NCBI GenBank assembly: GCA_033239525.1
Contig: BSYO01000016.1
Coordinates: 11,171,045-11,235,044, forward strand
Reading direction: 5' to 3'
Length of the DNA stretch: 64,000 nucleotides
DNA from: Nepenthes gracilis
Taxonomy: Eukaryota > Streptophyta > Magnoliopsida > Caryophyllales > Nepenthaceae
Made by a program: the position numbers and the translations under genes
The notes under the pieces: generated by a model
Databases searched by the model: none
The model's input: the letters and a program-made list of their open reading frames with translations, nothing else
Told to the model about the DNA's origin: nothing
Shown: one piece after another, positions 1-11,962 of the stretch
Position numbering within the stretch: position 1 is the stretch's first letter
Layout: each line of letters starts with the position of its first letter

Positions 1-218
1 ATCAATATACATTGCTAAGCTCATGATATCAATAGCGTAATAGTATGGCATCTACCAAGCTACAATATAATGATCTGGGTACATATGAAATCCCACCACC
101 TGGACATCTCGGAATTTGCTAATCAAAAAGATTCATATCAACTATTACAGACTCACCAATAATAGTCAATAGTATAAATGAGAAAGACCAGAAGAATTGA
201 AAAATCCAGTAGGTTTAC

Positions 219-3200
219 CTCTTTGTAAACATCAAGAGGAAGTGGTAACCGTAGGAAGGACATCCATGCCTTTGTAAACTTCAATTTCATCTTTTTTGAA
301 ACTTTGCTTTTGGAAAAAACCTGAAAGCCAAAATTATTAAAAAATGGTGTATCCAAAAAAAAGATTTGCAAGCTTCCACGTGCAAAATTTAATGGAAGTA
401 CAAATGTTAAACAAAATTAATTTCATCCACATTAACAATAAAGCAATAAAATTGTGAAAGCTAAAACAGGGCTTTGGATGCATAAGGACTCACATCTCAA
501 TTAATGATTCAGTGGTCGGAAACTTAAAAGAACCTATACCAGATAAAAGGATAAGCAACCAAACCATGACATAGAGATGATACAACTTTTGACTTGAAGA
601 CAATTATATCAGCATATACATCCTACCATGAGCTTTAAAACAAATAGAACTGGAGAGAAAAGGCAGGGACAGTGACTAATTATCAAATAAAAAATTAAAC
701 ATCTTATCTAATTCGTCAACAAACAAAAAACCAACTAAAGCCTCCAACTGCAATGTTTTTTTTTTTTTGGGGGGGGGGGGGTTGATACTGAATGCTACAG
801 TAAGCCAGACAATAGTAAATATTATCATTGATAATATTCAAACCATGAGTATGAAAAGAAGACTTTACGTTGAAGTTTCACACCTTCCAATTCAGCTACT
901 TCCATTTAACAAACAACATAGTAAAATTTTTTAATGTGTACACATGAAATTCAACTTGGAAAATTATTGATAAACTGAACAAAAAACTCATCATAATTTA
1001 CATCATAATTCAGCATGCACAAAGTTAAAAAAAAATGACTAGAAGAACACCATGATTGTTGGCAAATGTATAATAAATAAATAAAAAATTTGGAGTCAAT
1101 TGGTTTCTTATTATAAGAAAAATCAGATGCAAACTGAACAATTCTTTGTGGGCAAAACAGGTCATCAAACATGCAATAGCAACAAAAAAAACCACAAAGA
1201 TAAATGACACAGCAGAACGTATGACAATCAATTAATACTATAAAACTCAATATAAAAGTAAAGAATAGCTGCATATCAAAAGATCAAGCAAGCCATAGCT
1301 CACATTTTTGTCACATTTCTCCATATTCTGCTGCCTTTCATCCTGTCCCACAACTTTGGAATGTTCCTTACCATCACCTTCTTTGGATAAAGACTCTATT
1401 GCATGGTAAAGTAGGCAAACCATCATACATCTAACTTTCAAGTAATTGATGAGAATTTTTATATGCAAAGAGTAACACTAGGTTACATTTCAAAAGGATA
1501 GGAAACCAATAACCGGGACAAGAAACATGTCATTTAAATCCTATGACAGGCAAAACAAGAGACAACATTGGAGCTTATAATTCAACTTAAAGAATGACAA
1601 ATTAAAAATCAAATAGAAAAATAAATCCAATTTCACCACCGTCTAGTCACTCAAAAAAAAAAAGTGCTTACACCATGGGAAGGATGTAGCTCAACAGACC
1701 AGAAAACAACAGAATGCCATATATGGAGAGCATGAATGAAAATATCAAATGATGTATAGAATTATCAGTGTCCTGATACTAACATTTTTTGATACCATAA
1801 CAAAATCGTGATAAATTACCATATTAGTGATATATCATGATATATCAACCTATATTTGTCTGTTAGTTTACAATTCTCATATCTAACACCGATACATATT
1901 GTCTAATATCGATATGGCCACAACCAATACCAATATTTACCATATAAATGACCATATATATAAAATAATATATGAGCCAAAATATCTACATCATGATGGA
2001 ATTTACCTGGCCCACTCCACATCTCAACCTCAGATTTTTCGTCTGAGATTCCCAGAGAAGGAATATGCATTAGGATGAAGTGTATTTTTCTCATAGAAAG
2101 CTCTGAGCTGTACAAATTCACCAAAAAGCTTAGATCAATCAGGAAAATCAAGATAATTTGATTTGTCAATGCATAACCAAACCATAACAACCCAGATAAG
2201 AATAAAATTCAACAAATTTATTGTGTGACTTTCTTAATGATACAAAGATTCAAAAATATCAATGCAATGAACTAAACTTAGTCAATTGATGATTCTGGGG
2301 TTAGTGACCATGTCATGCAAAAAGTACCCATAGGATAACATGGCAAATGCAAATTTAATGAAGGGAGTAAATTACATGGCACTTCAGAAGTTAGATTGAA
2401 GAACAAGATATTTTATTTCTATTGATGTCCTAAGGTGCAACTATACATGAGCTGCAGGCCTGTGTGACCAAAGAAGTTGAAAATTGTTTCCCAAAAAACA
2501 GAATAACAACCACAACGAATTAATTGACAAAATTGGGAATCAATATAGATACCACTCACCTTGCTCTTAAAGGACTCTTATCATCATCATCCTGAATCAC
2601 AGAGTTCTCACCTAAGATGAGCCAAACCAATGTTCAATGATGCATTAAAACAAAAACTTATCCAGATCATAGCAGAATAAAATATCAGTTAAATATCTAG
2701 AGAATACGATTAATATCCAGGAAGAAATCAGATACCTGATCTATTATTTGTCTCCAATGCTTTAGCGAGTTTTTCAATGCTGATAAAGGTGAAATAACTA
2801 TACCAGAACAGCTTTAGTGAGAATATAAACAAAATAATGAGACTCAGCACCATATGACACCATTACATTCCATTTAGATGATAGCGTATCTAGTATTTCC
2901 TAATTCATCAAAATGATAATTATTAAGATTGAATTAGATGAAAAGCCTTCTAACTACCACAAAAATAAATATTTCCTCTGAAGGATTTCCCAGCAGCAAA
3001 ACAGATGCAACTTGGGTTAAGAACAATTGGTAAGTTGTCACGACTCCAAAATGAATAGGCAATAATTATGATATAAATATAAGAATTATCTATAAATAAT
3101 CGCAATCCAATAACTAAAGCCGAGTTGAATATTTTATACTAACACTATAAGCGACAGAATTAAAACATTAAATGCAATGATCACAAGACTGACCAAACTA

Positions 3201-6200
3201 CCCTCGTTCAGCCTCAAAATCATTTAAATTCTTGCTCATTCCATAAATCTCTACAAGGAAAAGTATTTACGCAAAATATCCAAATATTTCCTAATGGAAT
3301 TCTATACAAAACTTCTAAGCACACCAGCTCAAAAGTCCCAAACTACGGAACTTAAAAATGTATATATGAATCCAATACAATGCACAAGGCCTAAACAAAC
3401 CGCAATATTTCAAATACAACTAAACAAAAGTCTTTACGATCTTCCATCCATATCCTACAAGAATCCACTGCCCACTATTCAAAAAGAGGTTTTGAAAATA
3501 CTTGCAAATATAAGCCTAACGTTCAACAAATATATATATGTATAATGTACAAATATATATTAACAAAACAGATGGAATGATAGAAAATCATAAATTACAT
3601 GCAAAAATTTAATTTTCATTAAATACATTCCAAACCATGATATCATACAAACAATTTAGAATATGCAAATATTCAAAATATGTAAATCGTACAAAACATC
3701 ATAATACCAAACATATAATACGTCCATAAATTCCAAAGAACCATATCGAAAACTTGTGAAAACTTCAAAATGTCAAAACATCTCAAAACATGAAAATACA
3801 AAGATGTCAAAACATAAAAATTAAGGGCCAATAACTTACACACTGATTAATCAAAAAGCTAACTTTAAAAAATAGGTTACTAATTTTTTCAATAACCTTA
3901 AGCAAATATACTTCTATTCAAAGCCCATAGCCAGGCCATCTATATTACCTTAAAAATAGGGTTAAATGCCACTATCTTTTTTACACATATAGATGATAGG
4001 TGCATTCTTTAAGTGTGCCTAATATATTAAAACAAATGTAAATATAAACCTTCAAATACTTACAATAATTATCATTTGTCAAACAAAAAATTCTATAATA
4101 AATATATAAAACTTTTTCACACTGTATGAAAAGTATAAACTTAGATCATATTACAAAATAGTCCTAATCAAAAGCTTGCATGCAAATAGCATGCAAGGTC
4201 AAATACACAAATATTTCATAGTTCTATTTAAAATATTTCGATATAAGAACATGCTCAAAATATTCAATGAAATACATATGCATATGGTAATATTTGAAAA
4301 ATAGGTGTAAATGGTAATATATATATACATTTAAACAATAATCGAAAATAAAATCAAATGATTTAAATAATAGACTAAAGAATGAACTTAAATATATTTG
4401 CATTAAACCTTATATTTAGTAAATCTAACTCAAAATGACTCCAAAATCCCTTTTCTTCCCTTTCCCTCTCGTCTTCCTCTTCTTGCCTTCTCTTTTTCTC
4501 TCTTCTCTCCCTTTTTCTCGCGCAAAAGATGAAAATCGATAAAGGAACTTATTTATACCCAAATCGATGGGTCAAACACGCATCAAGTACAATTCTCAGC
4601 TACATGCGTGTATAAGCATTGCATCAAACGCACCACAGGCATAGACTATTTCATCCAAACCACACAAAAGCATTTCATAGGCGTCCCTCAGGCACAAACA
4701 TTCTTATCTAAAATACGCACGAGTATGCCATCATGTACACCTTATGCGCAGCCTCTACTGGAAATGTGCACGTGCACTACATTTGTGCCAATTAGGCACT
4801 CATCCTATTTCTTCAAATTTTATTTTTTTCTCAAAATTTTCATTATATGATTTTTTTCACATATTCAACCAAAGCATAATAATCATGTCATAAATATAAA
4901 TTAAAAAATCAAGTGTTACATAAGTAATGGGAATTGAAAGTGGAATTAACAAGAACTTTAAATATAGATTCAAAATGTAAATTTAATGGATCACCTAGCC
5001 CATAATAGCAACCCTAGCATACTAATTAAAAATGCAAACCAACACCACATCATGTCCCAGCACGGCAAAATGTCTCAAATCTTGATTAAATAGTGTACAA
5101 AGTAAGAAAGGAAATTAATCTAATCTGACTTCTGAGGATAAGAGAGCACTCTAACGAAAGGCAATATATGAAACACAGGATATGATTAGAAAGAGAAACA
5201 AAGGATTGTAGACATACCGTACATCAATGTATTTGAAGTACTTTGATGCAAGCAATTCTAACAGCAATTCAATAGTCAACGAAGATGTAACCTGAAAGTC
5301 AGAAAACTCAAATTGGCCAGAATTACATGACACATATTCATTTGGATGAAACCGACACATGCCTACCATTTTATTCAAATCTTCAAACTGTTAAAGAGAA
5401 ATTAGCTAAATCAAATGTACATAAAAACAAACTGCAACATAACACACACTCTGATTTATTACTCACAATACTCAGAATGAGCCTGTGGTATACAGCATTG
5501 TAGAACCTTCCTCCATTCCCAAGCTTCACAAACTCCAATATTGTATCCAACACAACCTCCTAACAAAGATGCAGCCAACATAAAACAAGTCATAAAAGAC
5601 GCTAAAAGGTTTAGAGGAAGAAATCTCTTAGAAGAAAATAAAAATTTTGATCTTCCAGTTCCATCAGATTGTAAATAAATCCTGGTGCCAAGACAAGCCA
5701 TATATGATACACCAGTCCAAGACAGAGACAGTACAGAAAAAATTAAGTACCAACCCACCCAAAGAAAAAAAGAAGTCGAAGCAAGGAGATGACAAAATTC
5801 ATTATAGCCTTTTCCAATGGAATCAAAAATAAAAAATGGTTGTATGAAAACCAAAAAAAGGTAGCAATCCAAAATCATGCATCAACATCAACATCAGCAA
5901 AGTGATAAGTCCCACAAAGTGGGATTGAATAAAGGAAACATTTCTTCTATTATGCTAGATTTAATGCAACATCATAGAGAGGAACAATTTCATATCCTAC
6001 TTTATCATCTCATATAAAGTTTTCCTAAGACTACCTCTCTTCATTTCTTCTTGCCTCTAACCTCAACAAAATTACCTTTTCGCACTGTGGGTCATTTAGC
6101 ATCCATTGAAGAGTCCAAATCACCACTCATGCCTAGTAATTCAAGGGAGCTAGGGAAGTGTCAATTCCTGATATTTTTAAGCGATCCCACTCATTCATCT

Positions 6201-7373
6201 AAACGTTCTATGCTTACTTTCCAAACTTCTTTCCTAGCCCATCATTCGGATCCATATAACACAGTGAGTTTTCCTTTCAAATTTAGAGGAATCTCCCAAT
6301 CTGAAATCACTATCAATGCATTTCTTCATTTTAAACAACCCGCATTAATAGTACGTGTAGTGTCATTGTAGATATTTTTACATCCAAAGAAAAAATTCTA
6401 CTATGTCTCGAAATATCTTGATCATAAATAAACCATAAACATTCTCTAAATTAATGAAAATCATGCCTTAAATCATCCCTTAATATCTTTCATTTTTCTA
6501 ATTTTCTCCATTAAGCTTCTCACCTGATATATAGCATCAACAGTTGAGCATTTCAGATGATGTCAAATTGATTTTGACACACTTATATTCCTGTCTTGAT
6601 CTTTGTTCAATTACTCTTTATAGTCTTACACATTAATCTAAACCAACGATGATTATTTTAATTTGAAATCCCACATATTTTGCATATGTGCCCTAAGGTG
6701 CTTCTCTTCCCCTATCACGCATTCTGGTAGTTCTTAAAACAAAGAAGAATAAACTTAATAAACAATCTGCCCCACAACCATCAAAATATTTCCAAAATCT
6801 ATAGGTACTCCATCTGGTAAAGGTAAACAGTCCAGATAAAAGAAAAGGTACACCAATGCTAATATTTTTATTATAGACATTTTGCAATGAAAACCAAACT
6901 GCCATAAGACAAAATTGAATGCAAGAACGAAATCAGCAGCCTCAAGATCAAAAGTAAAACCGAGAAAATCAAGGTAATTTAGGAACTAGGGTACTTACTC
7001 TCAACGTTTCATCACACTGAGTATTAATTGCAATATCGATAAGAGATTTGACGAACTCATCGAACTTGGACCGCAGCCAAGTGCGATAAATAAGCTCAGG
7101 GTCAGTGTCGCCATCGGAGCCCCCATGTTTGGTGGAAGATATAGAAATTTTAGAAGAAGGGAGGTCAACGAGGATAGGAGTGAAGAAGGACTGGAGAGAG
7201 AGAAGAGATTCGAGAACGTACTGAGGACTCCACGAAGGAGAGATGTATGTGAGAAGGAGCGGCAAATTGTTTATATGAGCCCTGGAAGAGAGCAGTTGGT
7301 GCCCTAGGGTTTTGATGTCCGAGAGACTTCGTTTTTCTCTCTTCTTCTCTTTCCTGGATACCACGGACGCCAT
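219..7373 (-). CDS. NOC4: Nucleolar complex protein 4 (NOC4)-like, 5' part of gene, 8 coding exons
   Basis: NOC4 proteins work in the nucleolus with NOP14 in maturation and export of the 40S pre-ribosome (family knowledge). Exons, from the start codon: 7373-6999, 5559-5467, 5291-5218, 2797-2736, 2611-2560, 2107-2007, 1395-1304, 320-219. All have GT-AG borders and matching phases, giving 317 codons. The ATG at 7373 is in the context CCATGG and starts MASVVSRKEKKREKR, a basic start as in plant NOC4. Recognised conserved stretches are HINNLPLLLTY and SPQYVLESLLSLQSFFTP (exon 1), LEFVKLGNGGRFYNAVYHRL (exon 2), ASKYFKYIDVR (exon 3) and KMKLKFTKAW then FLRLPLPLDVYKE (exon 8). The C-terminal CBF/Noc domain lies mostly beyond the left edge, so the gene is partial here. 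No stop or frameshift is seen in the exons. A solo LTR sits in the third intron. Positions 1-218 are intron. The family assignment is firm; exact splice sites are by eye. Confidence 0.88.
756..781. repeat. Poly-T / poly-G tract
   Basis: A run of about 13 T is followed directly by about 13 G, inside the seventh intron of the NOC4-like gene. On the gene's own strand this reads C-run then A-run. Such a tract is prone to polymerase slippage, so its length may be inexact in the assembly. Confidence 0.9.
1757..1960. repeat. AT-rich palindromic stretch, possible MITE relic
   Basis: This intronic stretch contains a perfect 20-bp palindrome at 1828-1847 (TGATATATCATGATATATCA) and words such as CGATACATATT and CTGATACTAA. 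These recall the MITE at 54631-54862, which also contains GATACTGATACATATT. I see no clear terminal inverted repeats here, so the link to that MITE is weak. Confidence 0.3.
3036..4920 (-). mobile_element. Solo LTR, Ty3/gypsy-type, in the third intron of NOC4
   Basis: On the minus strand the element starts TGTAACACTTGA and ends GGAGTCGTGACA, the end signature of many plant Ty3/gypsy LTRs. It is flanked by a perfect 5-bp duplication TAAGT (3031-3035 and 4921-4925). It is 1,885 bp with no primer-binding site, gag or pol inside, so recombination has left one LTR. A TATA-like TATAAATAAG lies on the minus strand near 4550, followed by a purine-rich stretch (4440-4530), so it probably still carries promoter-like sequence reading in the same direction as NOC4. 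ORFs inside are short and meaningless. Confidence 0.9.
5560..6998 (-). other. First intron of NOC4; no gene seen
   Basis: This 1.4-kb intron lies between exon 1 and exon 2. The part from about 5900 to 6640 has higher complexity than its surroundings and reads like a piece of a dispersed repeat, with pyrimidine-rich phrases around 6030-6060 and 6190-6290. A 106-codon plus-strand ORF at 6051-6371 has no recognisable domain and lies antisense to the gene. I could not assign the repeat to a class. Confidence 0.35.
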
Positions 7374-7480
7374 GGTTGTACGTGTTGAAAGCTCCGAGAC
7401 GGAGAGCGCCCGAAGAAACAAAATAGGTTTGGGCGGGGGTACTCTGAACGCCGGGTCGGGTTGGGGTCAGGTGGTTCTAT

Positions 7481-7848
7481 CTATAAATTTTTTTTTAATT
7501 TTAATTATTTATTTAAAATAAATAATTATAATTTAATAATTAAATTTAATTAATTTTTAAAAATTTTTAAAATAATTAAATTATAATTATTTATTTAAAT
7601 ATTAATATCTTATATAAAAAAAATTGGGCTCCATCCTGGGTCAGGTTTGGACTCGTCAGTTTTGACGATGGTAATATTATATTCATTAATCTAAAAATTC
7701 TTTATTTAATATTATATATTATATATATAAATAATATATCAAATATTATAAAAATAAATAATAAATTAACTAATAATTATTTTAATGTCAAATTTAAATT
7801 TAATTTATAGTACTTTGATTTTTTAATAAAATTTTATTTAACTAAAAA
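7481..7848. other. AT-rich intergenic DNA between NOC4 and the Tat1 element
   Basis: Very AT-rich sequence lies upstream of the NOC4 start, ending at the ATTAT target duplication of the neighbouring retrotransposon. I see no ORF, RNA or clear promoter motif. The NOC4 promoter must lie here or in the GC-richer leader at 7374-7480. The retrotransposon insertion about 480 bp upstream of the ATG may have displaced distal promoter sequence. Confidence 0.5.
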
Positions 7849-7853
7849 ATTAT

Positions 7854-8797
7854 TGATGCGTCATGAATCTAAATTTCGAATAAATTTGAGTCAAGTTAGT
7901 TGTCTAAATCTGACTCTATCAACTGAGTCTAGATCCTACACATCACAATTACAAATGGGAGGTCAGGTGACGGCAAAAAGTTATCCAACCGTAAATACTC
8001 CGATATTCAAGTCAGCAAACAACCTTTGAATTAAGAAAGTGAAAGTAGAGAATGCAAGAAAATGCAAAGAGTGTTTGAGATGGGCGAGTACTCTCGTTGA
8101 GAGTGGCTTTGTTGGCTCATGAGGAGCGCTGACTCTAACCATTGTGTTCACTAGAAATATAGTGGCAAAGAGAGAAAGAGAGAGCATTTAAAATATGAAA
8201 GCGTGTGAGCTTATTGTGGGTGAATGAATGCATGCCCTAGAGTGAGAACTTCATTACTTTTTATAGTCGTTGTGCTGCGATGCCTTCCTTATGTAGAAGG
8301 GCTCGATTCTCGCGCTCTGTTGAGATCGCTGCCTTTTCTGGTGTTGAGCTTTTATGGCAGTAACGATCGCTGAATTGATTGCTTTCCTTCTGTGTTCTCT
8401 AACCATTGGGATTTCTAACAGACAAGGAAAGGATTTTGACGCTTTCCTTCTAGGATGAGTACTGAATTTGCTGATAACCGTTATAGTAAATATTGCCTTT
8501 TATAGATAGTGCAAAATCGGGGGAGAAGATCGTTGCTGGTCGAAGACGGTCGCGTGGGCTAAGCTGGGCTTGGCCCACTTGAGGCCTTGCTCTTCAGACG
8601 GTCAACCAGTCTTACTTCCAGTCAACGGAAGTGTTGACCTTCTCAAGAGCAAGTCATCCGTCCTGCTCTTAGGCTTCTCCTAACTCATTTAACCTTTCGT
8701 CCTGTCAACGGTGTGCGTTAACCATCCAGGCGCAAAACCGTTACGGATCTGGGTCATTCCTCCTTCTTGGGCTAGCCCATTATTGGCATAACCATCA
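7854..8797 (-). repeat. Tat1 3' LTR
   Basis: This 944-bp repeat starts TGATGG and ends GCATCA on the minus strand. It is alignable along its full length with 25635-26579, differing by scattered substitutions and small indels. The polypurine tract abuts its inner end. ORFs reported inside it (for example 7981-8187) are not genes. Confidence 0.93.
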
Positions 8798-8812
8798 CTA
8801 GCCCCCCATACT
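8798..8812 (-). other. Tat1 polypurine tract
   Basis: The minus strand reads TATGGGGGGCTAG immediately before the 3' LTR start TGATGG. This is the expected place and composition for the plus-strand primer of reverse transcription. Tat2 has the equivalent ATGGGGGGTTAG at its own 3' LTR. Confidence 0.8.
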
Positions 8813-8944
8813 GGTGGCCTGGGACTCCGGCCTCCAGCATGTTCAAGATGGGTCGTGAGCGGCTGTATTACCTGCCTGGTGAGAAAACTAACGAAAACTC
8901 TTGGTTTGTTGATCGTGTTGCGTGCAGTTGATGACCGTAAAGCC

Positions 8945-9189
8945 AAGATCCGGAGAACTGACTTATAAGTTCGTTAACCAAATTCGTTGGTCGTCTAGGC
9001 CAAAATCTGGAGAATTGATTGAAAGAAGTATTGACCGGATTCGTTGACCATCTAGGCCGAAATCTGAGAACCTGGTGAAAGGAAGCGTTGACCGAACTTG
9101 TTAACCGTCTAGGCCGAAATCTAGAGAACTAGTTGAAGGAAGTGTTGACCGGATTTGTTGACCGTTTGGACTAAAATCCAGACAATTAG
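8945..9189. repeat. 56-58 bp tandem repeat, about four copies, in the Tat1 3' region
   Basis: A unit containing the words GTTGACCGTCTAGGCC, GAAATCTGGAGAA and GGAAGTGTTGACC repeats about four times, plus a partial copy, between the antisense ORF and the polypurine tract. Copies differ by several substitutions each. Tandem repeats in the untranslated 3' part are known for Tat/Ogre elements. Confidence 0.85.
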
Positions 9190-9481
9190 TAAGAGTTAAA
9201 AGGACGCGTCATTGTGCCATTGGACTATCAGTCTAAAGTTGTCTGCATGCAATGAATTTGCGATCCCGGTAATTAATGCGCTAGAGGATCCGATTCGACT
9301 ACACCCGTTTAGGAAGTAACACATGTCAGCAATGATGGGCACACGTTTACAAGACGGTTCACCTTCTCCAGCGTTCTCACTCCTTTAAGTGGTCCGTCTA
9401 TTACTTTTTGAATTTTTCACACTTTCCCTTGACTTCTGGAAATTTCCAAGTGTTCTACTACATTCCTTCTCTTTCGTTTCC

Positions 9482-10111
9482 ATGGCTCCCTCCGTGATGG
9501 AGATTACTTTTGTGCTCACAGTCAGTGAAGTTAGAGAGCTGTACGTGGAGTTTAACATTCCACAAGAGATTGTTCCTATGATGCCGAGCGGACTTGGTAG
9601 GGCTTGCTTCCCTCTTGAGGACTGCATCACTATATACGAGGCTCATCTGAGAAGTGGGTTTCGCCTCCAAGTCCCTCAAGAATTGCTCGACATCCTTACT
9701 GCTCTTCAGGTTCCTATCGCACATCTTCGTGCTAATGCCATGCGATATCTTTGCTCTCTATGCATCTTCATGTGCCATCGCGCTCGAATGATGACGATTG
9801 ACACTGTCAGGGTGATGTTCCATTTCACACAAAGTGGGGACTGGATTTTCCTGTCTCCCAGAGACCTTCCAATCAACGAAGCCATATATGACTCGTTGAA
9901 GAAGTGGAAGAATCGCTTCTTCTTTGCGTACATTGTTAGGACGTGGCCCTTGGCACGGGATTGGAGCAAGGTTCCAAAAGCTTTCACCAAGATGCCAAAG
10001 AAGGCAAAGATTGCTGCTATGGCTAAGTTGTTGGAGCTGGTGAGGGAGAATACTTCCGAATTTAAGAGAGACCACTTGGTTTCTTGGGAGGAAGACAAGA
10101 GAGCTCGTTGA
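9482..10111 (+). CDS. Antisense ORF of Tat1 (aORF), N-terminal globular part
   Basis: This ORF is on the strand opposite to gag and pol, between the integrase region and the 3' LTR. I place the start at 9482 (MAPSVMEIT, context CCATGGC) rather than the upstream ATG at 9389, whose extension is Phe/Leu-rich and looks like leader. It encodes 209 residues to the TGA at 10109-10111. The segment MMPSGLGRACFPLED then ITIYEAHLRSGFRLQVP is related to a minus-strand ORF in Tat2 (36530-36874, DGRARSSPEGYIIIYEIHL), so it is a conserved part of this lineage. It has a basic, lysine-rich end (KKAKIAAMAK). The fold recalls the helical domain of plant transposon/retrotransposon-associated proteins, but I cannot assign a function. 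The downstream part of the protein is interrupted by frame breaks. Confidence 0.7.
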   Translation: MAPSVMEITFVLTVSEVRELYVEFNIPQEIVPMMPSGLGRACFPLEDCITIYEAHLRSGFRLQVPQELLDILTALQVPIAHLRANAMRYLCSLCIFMCHRARMMTIDTVRVMFHFTQSGDWIFLSPRDLPINEAIYDSLKKWKNRFFFAYIVRTWPLARDWSKVPKAFTKMPKKAKIAAMAKLLELVRENTSEFKRDHLVSWEEDKRAR

Positions 10112-11217
10112 GGACCTCCATCTCCAATCTAGAAATTCAGGACACCGCCACCGGAGCCCTCGCAAGGGATGAGGAAAGCTAGCGTTATAGTTGATGGTGA
10201 CACCGGTGTATCTTCTGCTGACACTGCTCCCACCGGTCCAAAATAGAAGAAGGCTGCAACGGTGGAGCCTTCTTCCTCATCCTCAGGGCCAGACTACGTT
10301 GCTGTCAGACGTCTTGGGGGAATGGAGACCGCTCAGTAGTCGAGGCGGAGTTGGCTTTGGAGCAATATGAAACCATGATGTGCACCAAAGCTAGCAGCGC
10401 CGTAGTCGTGTCCTTGATGCAAGAGGACTTGGCGGCACAACTTGCATTGGCAGAATTGGAGCCGGAAGCCATCAGAGTGGAGCCGGTAGGTGAGCCGCAA
10501 GCTGAGCTGGAGGAGCCAACTTTAGAGCCACCAGCTGAGCTGATGGAGCCGACTGTGGAGCCGCGAGCTGAGCTAATGGAGCAAGCTATAGAGCCGCAAG
10601 TTGAGCTGCTTGAGCCGACTTTTGAGTCGTAAGCTGAGCTACATGAGCCAGCTTCGAAGCCATCTACAAAGTTGGAGGAGCTATCTGCAGGAGTCGTTGC
10701 TAAGTCGGCGGAGTCGTTAGAGGAAGCCCGCTTAGGGCCAAGGTCTTAGAGTAGGCCAGTGAGGCCAGAACGCAAAATCTGGCAGGTAAATCTTTTCCTT
10801 CTCCTTCTTCTCTTTGTTGCTGTTACTTAACGTTTTTGGTCTTTACAGGAGGAGAAAGTAATTGGCGTAGTTAGTAAGGGGCTACACCAAAGAGACCTGG
10901 CAATCTCTAATCGTGACAAAGAAATTGCCTGACTTGAGGAGGAGATGGAGCTGATTAAGGCAAAGCACCTGGATGACACAGCTGCCCTTCAGGCTGTGGT
11001 GGCAAACCCGGAGGAGGAAAATGTGGGGCTGAAGGAAGAGAACACCAAGCTAAGAGAGGAAGCTGATCGGGCCGCACGGCGCATTGACCAACTCTCGAGT
11101 CAACTGACATCGTTGGAGAATGAGCTATCAACTCATATAGTCCCCATGAGATCTCTGAGATGCTGTGGGCATAGGTGTGGAAAGGTGTCAACCTCAATTG
11201 ACGCATTGCACGGTTGA
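10112..11217 (+). pseudogene. Antisense ORF of Tat1, C-terminal part: acidic repeats, intron-like gap, coiled coil
   Basis: After the stop at 10111 the aORF continues in broken frames. 10351-10632 encodes an acidic repeat region with about five units of the type EPxAELxEPTxEP. At 10786-10848 there is a strong intron-like sequence: ggcag|GTAAATC, a pyrimidine-rich body, then TTTACAG|gagg, 63 nt in length. After it, 10945-11217 encodes a heptad-rich stretch (EENVGLKEENTKLREE) typical of a coiled coil. Tat2 shows the same order: globular part, acidic part, coiled coil. The stop at 10111 and another near 10632 suggest decay, though alternative splicing cannot be excluded. Confidence 0.55.
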
Positions 11218-11762
11218 TTGACCCTAATTTTCTGATTAAATTTCTTGACCCAGCAAACCATTTTGCCCAGCGTCACGAGAGCCTTGTGGGATAGCTCTGG
11301 AGAGGTCAGGGGCCATCGCCGTCTCCTCCTGGGAGCTCCGCTCCATTGTAGATTTTACACCCTTATTTTTTGAAGTTGTTATAATTATGAATGCACATAA
11401 TCAATAAAATAGTCATTTTACTGATATTCTACATCTTTATCTTTGTAATCGTTTTCAATTTATTGCTGTTGCGTTATCCGGCTGACATAGTGCTTTGCAC
11501 GTAAGTTGGTCGTCTACCTTTCTTGAGATGTTAGCAGCGCTCTCTGATGGACATAAGTTTGGGAGAAGGCATCAAGGCAGACCTTGATGTCAAGTCAAGC
11601 CTGTTCTTTACTCGTGAGTAGACGCTTGGCGGCATTGCCCAAGTGTAAACTCGGGCGGCCGGCTTTTTTGGAGCACTTTTGCTCCCGACAACCACGTTGA
11701 CGACACGCTATCACCTAGTGAAGGAAGTTATCGGGTGTGATGTTTAAGCCCCCTAAGATTTT

Positions 11763-11962
11763 GACCGAAAACGGGATACTTGGATAACCAAGGTTTAATT
11801 TGACCGTTAATAGGATGTCTGGAGGATCAAGGTTTAATTACGACCACCTATGGGTCGCCTGAATGACCAAGGTTTAGTTATAACCGTTTATGGGTTGCCT
11901 GGATGACCAGAGTTTAGCTACGACCGCTTATGAACTGCCTGAATGATCAGGATTTAGTTATG
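11763..11962. repeat. About 40-bp tandem repeat, five copies, between aORF and integrase of Tat1
   Basis: Five degenerate copies share the pattern GACCGTTTATGGG.TGCCTGGATGACCA followed by AGGTTTAGTTA. They lie in the non-coding stretch between the convergent ends of the antisense ORF and pol. The unit differs from the 56-58 bp repeat at 8945-9189. Confidence 0.8.

Noticed and set aside
6051..6371. 106-codon plus-strand ORF in the first NOC4 intron
   Set aside because: No domain, antisense to the gene, and in sequence that looks like a decayed repeat.
9385..10165. Minus-strand ORFs of 81-135 codons
   Set aside because: They are shadows of the antisense ORF of Tat1 and do not match Tat2.
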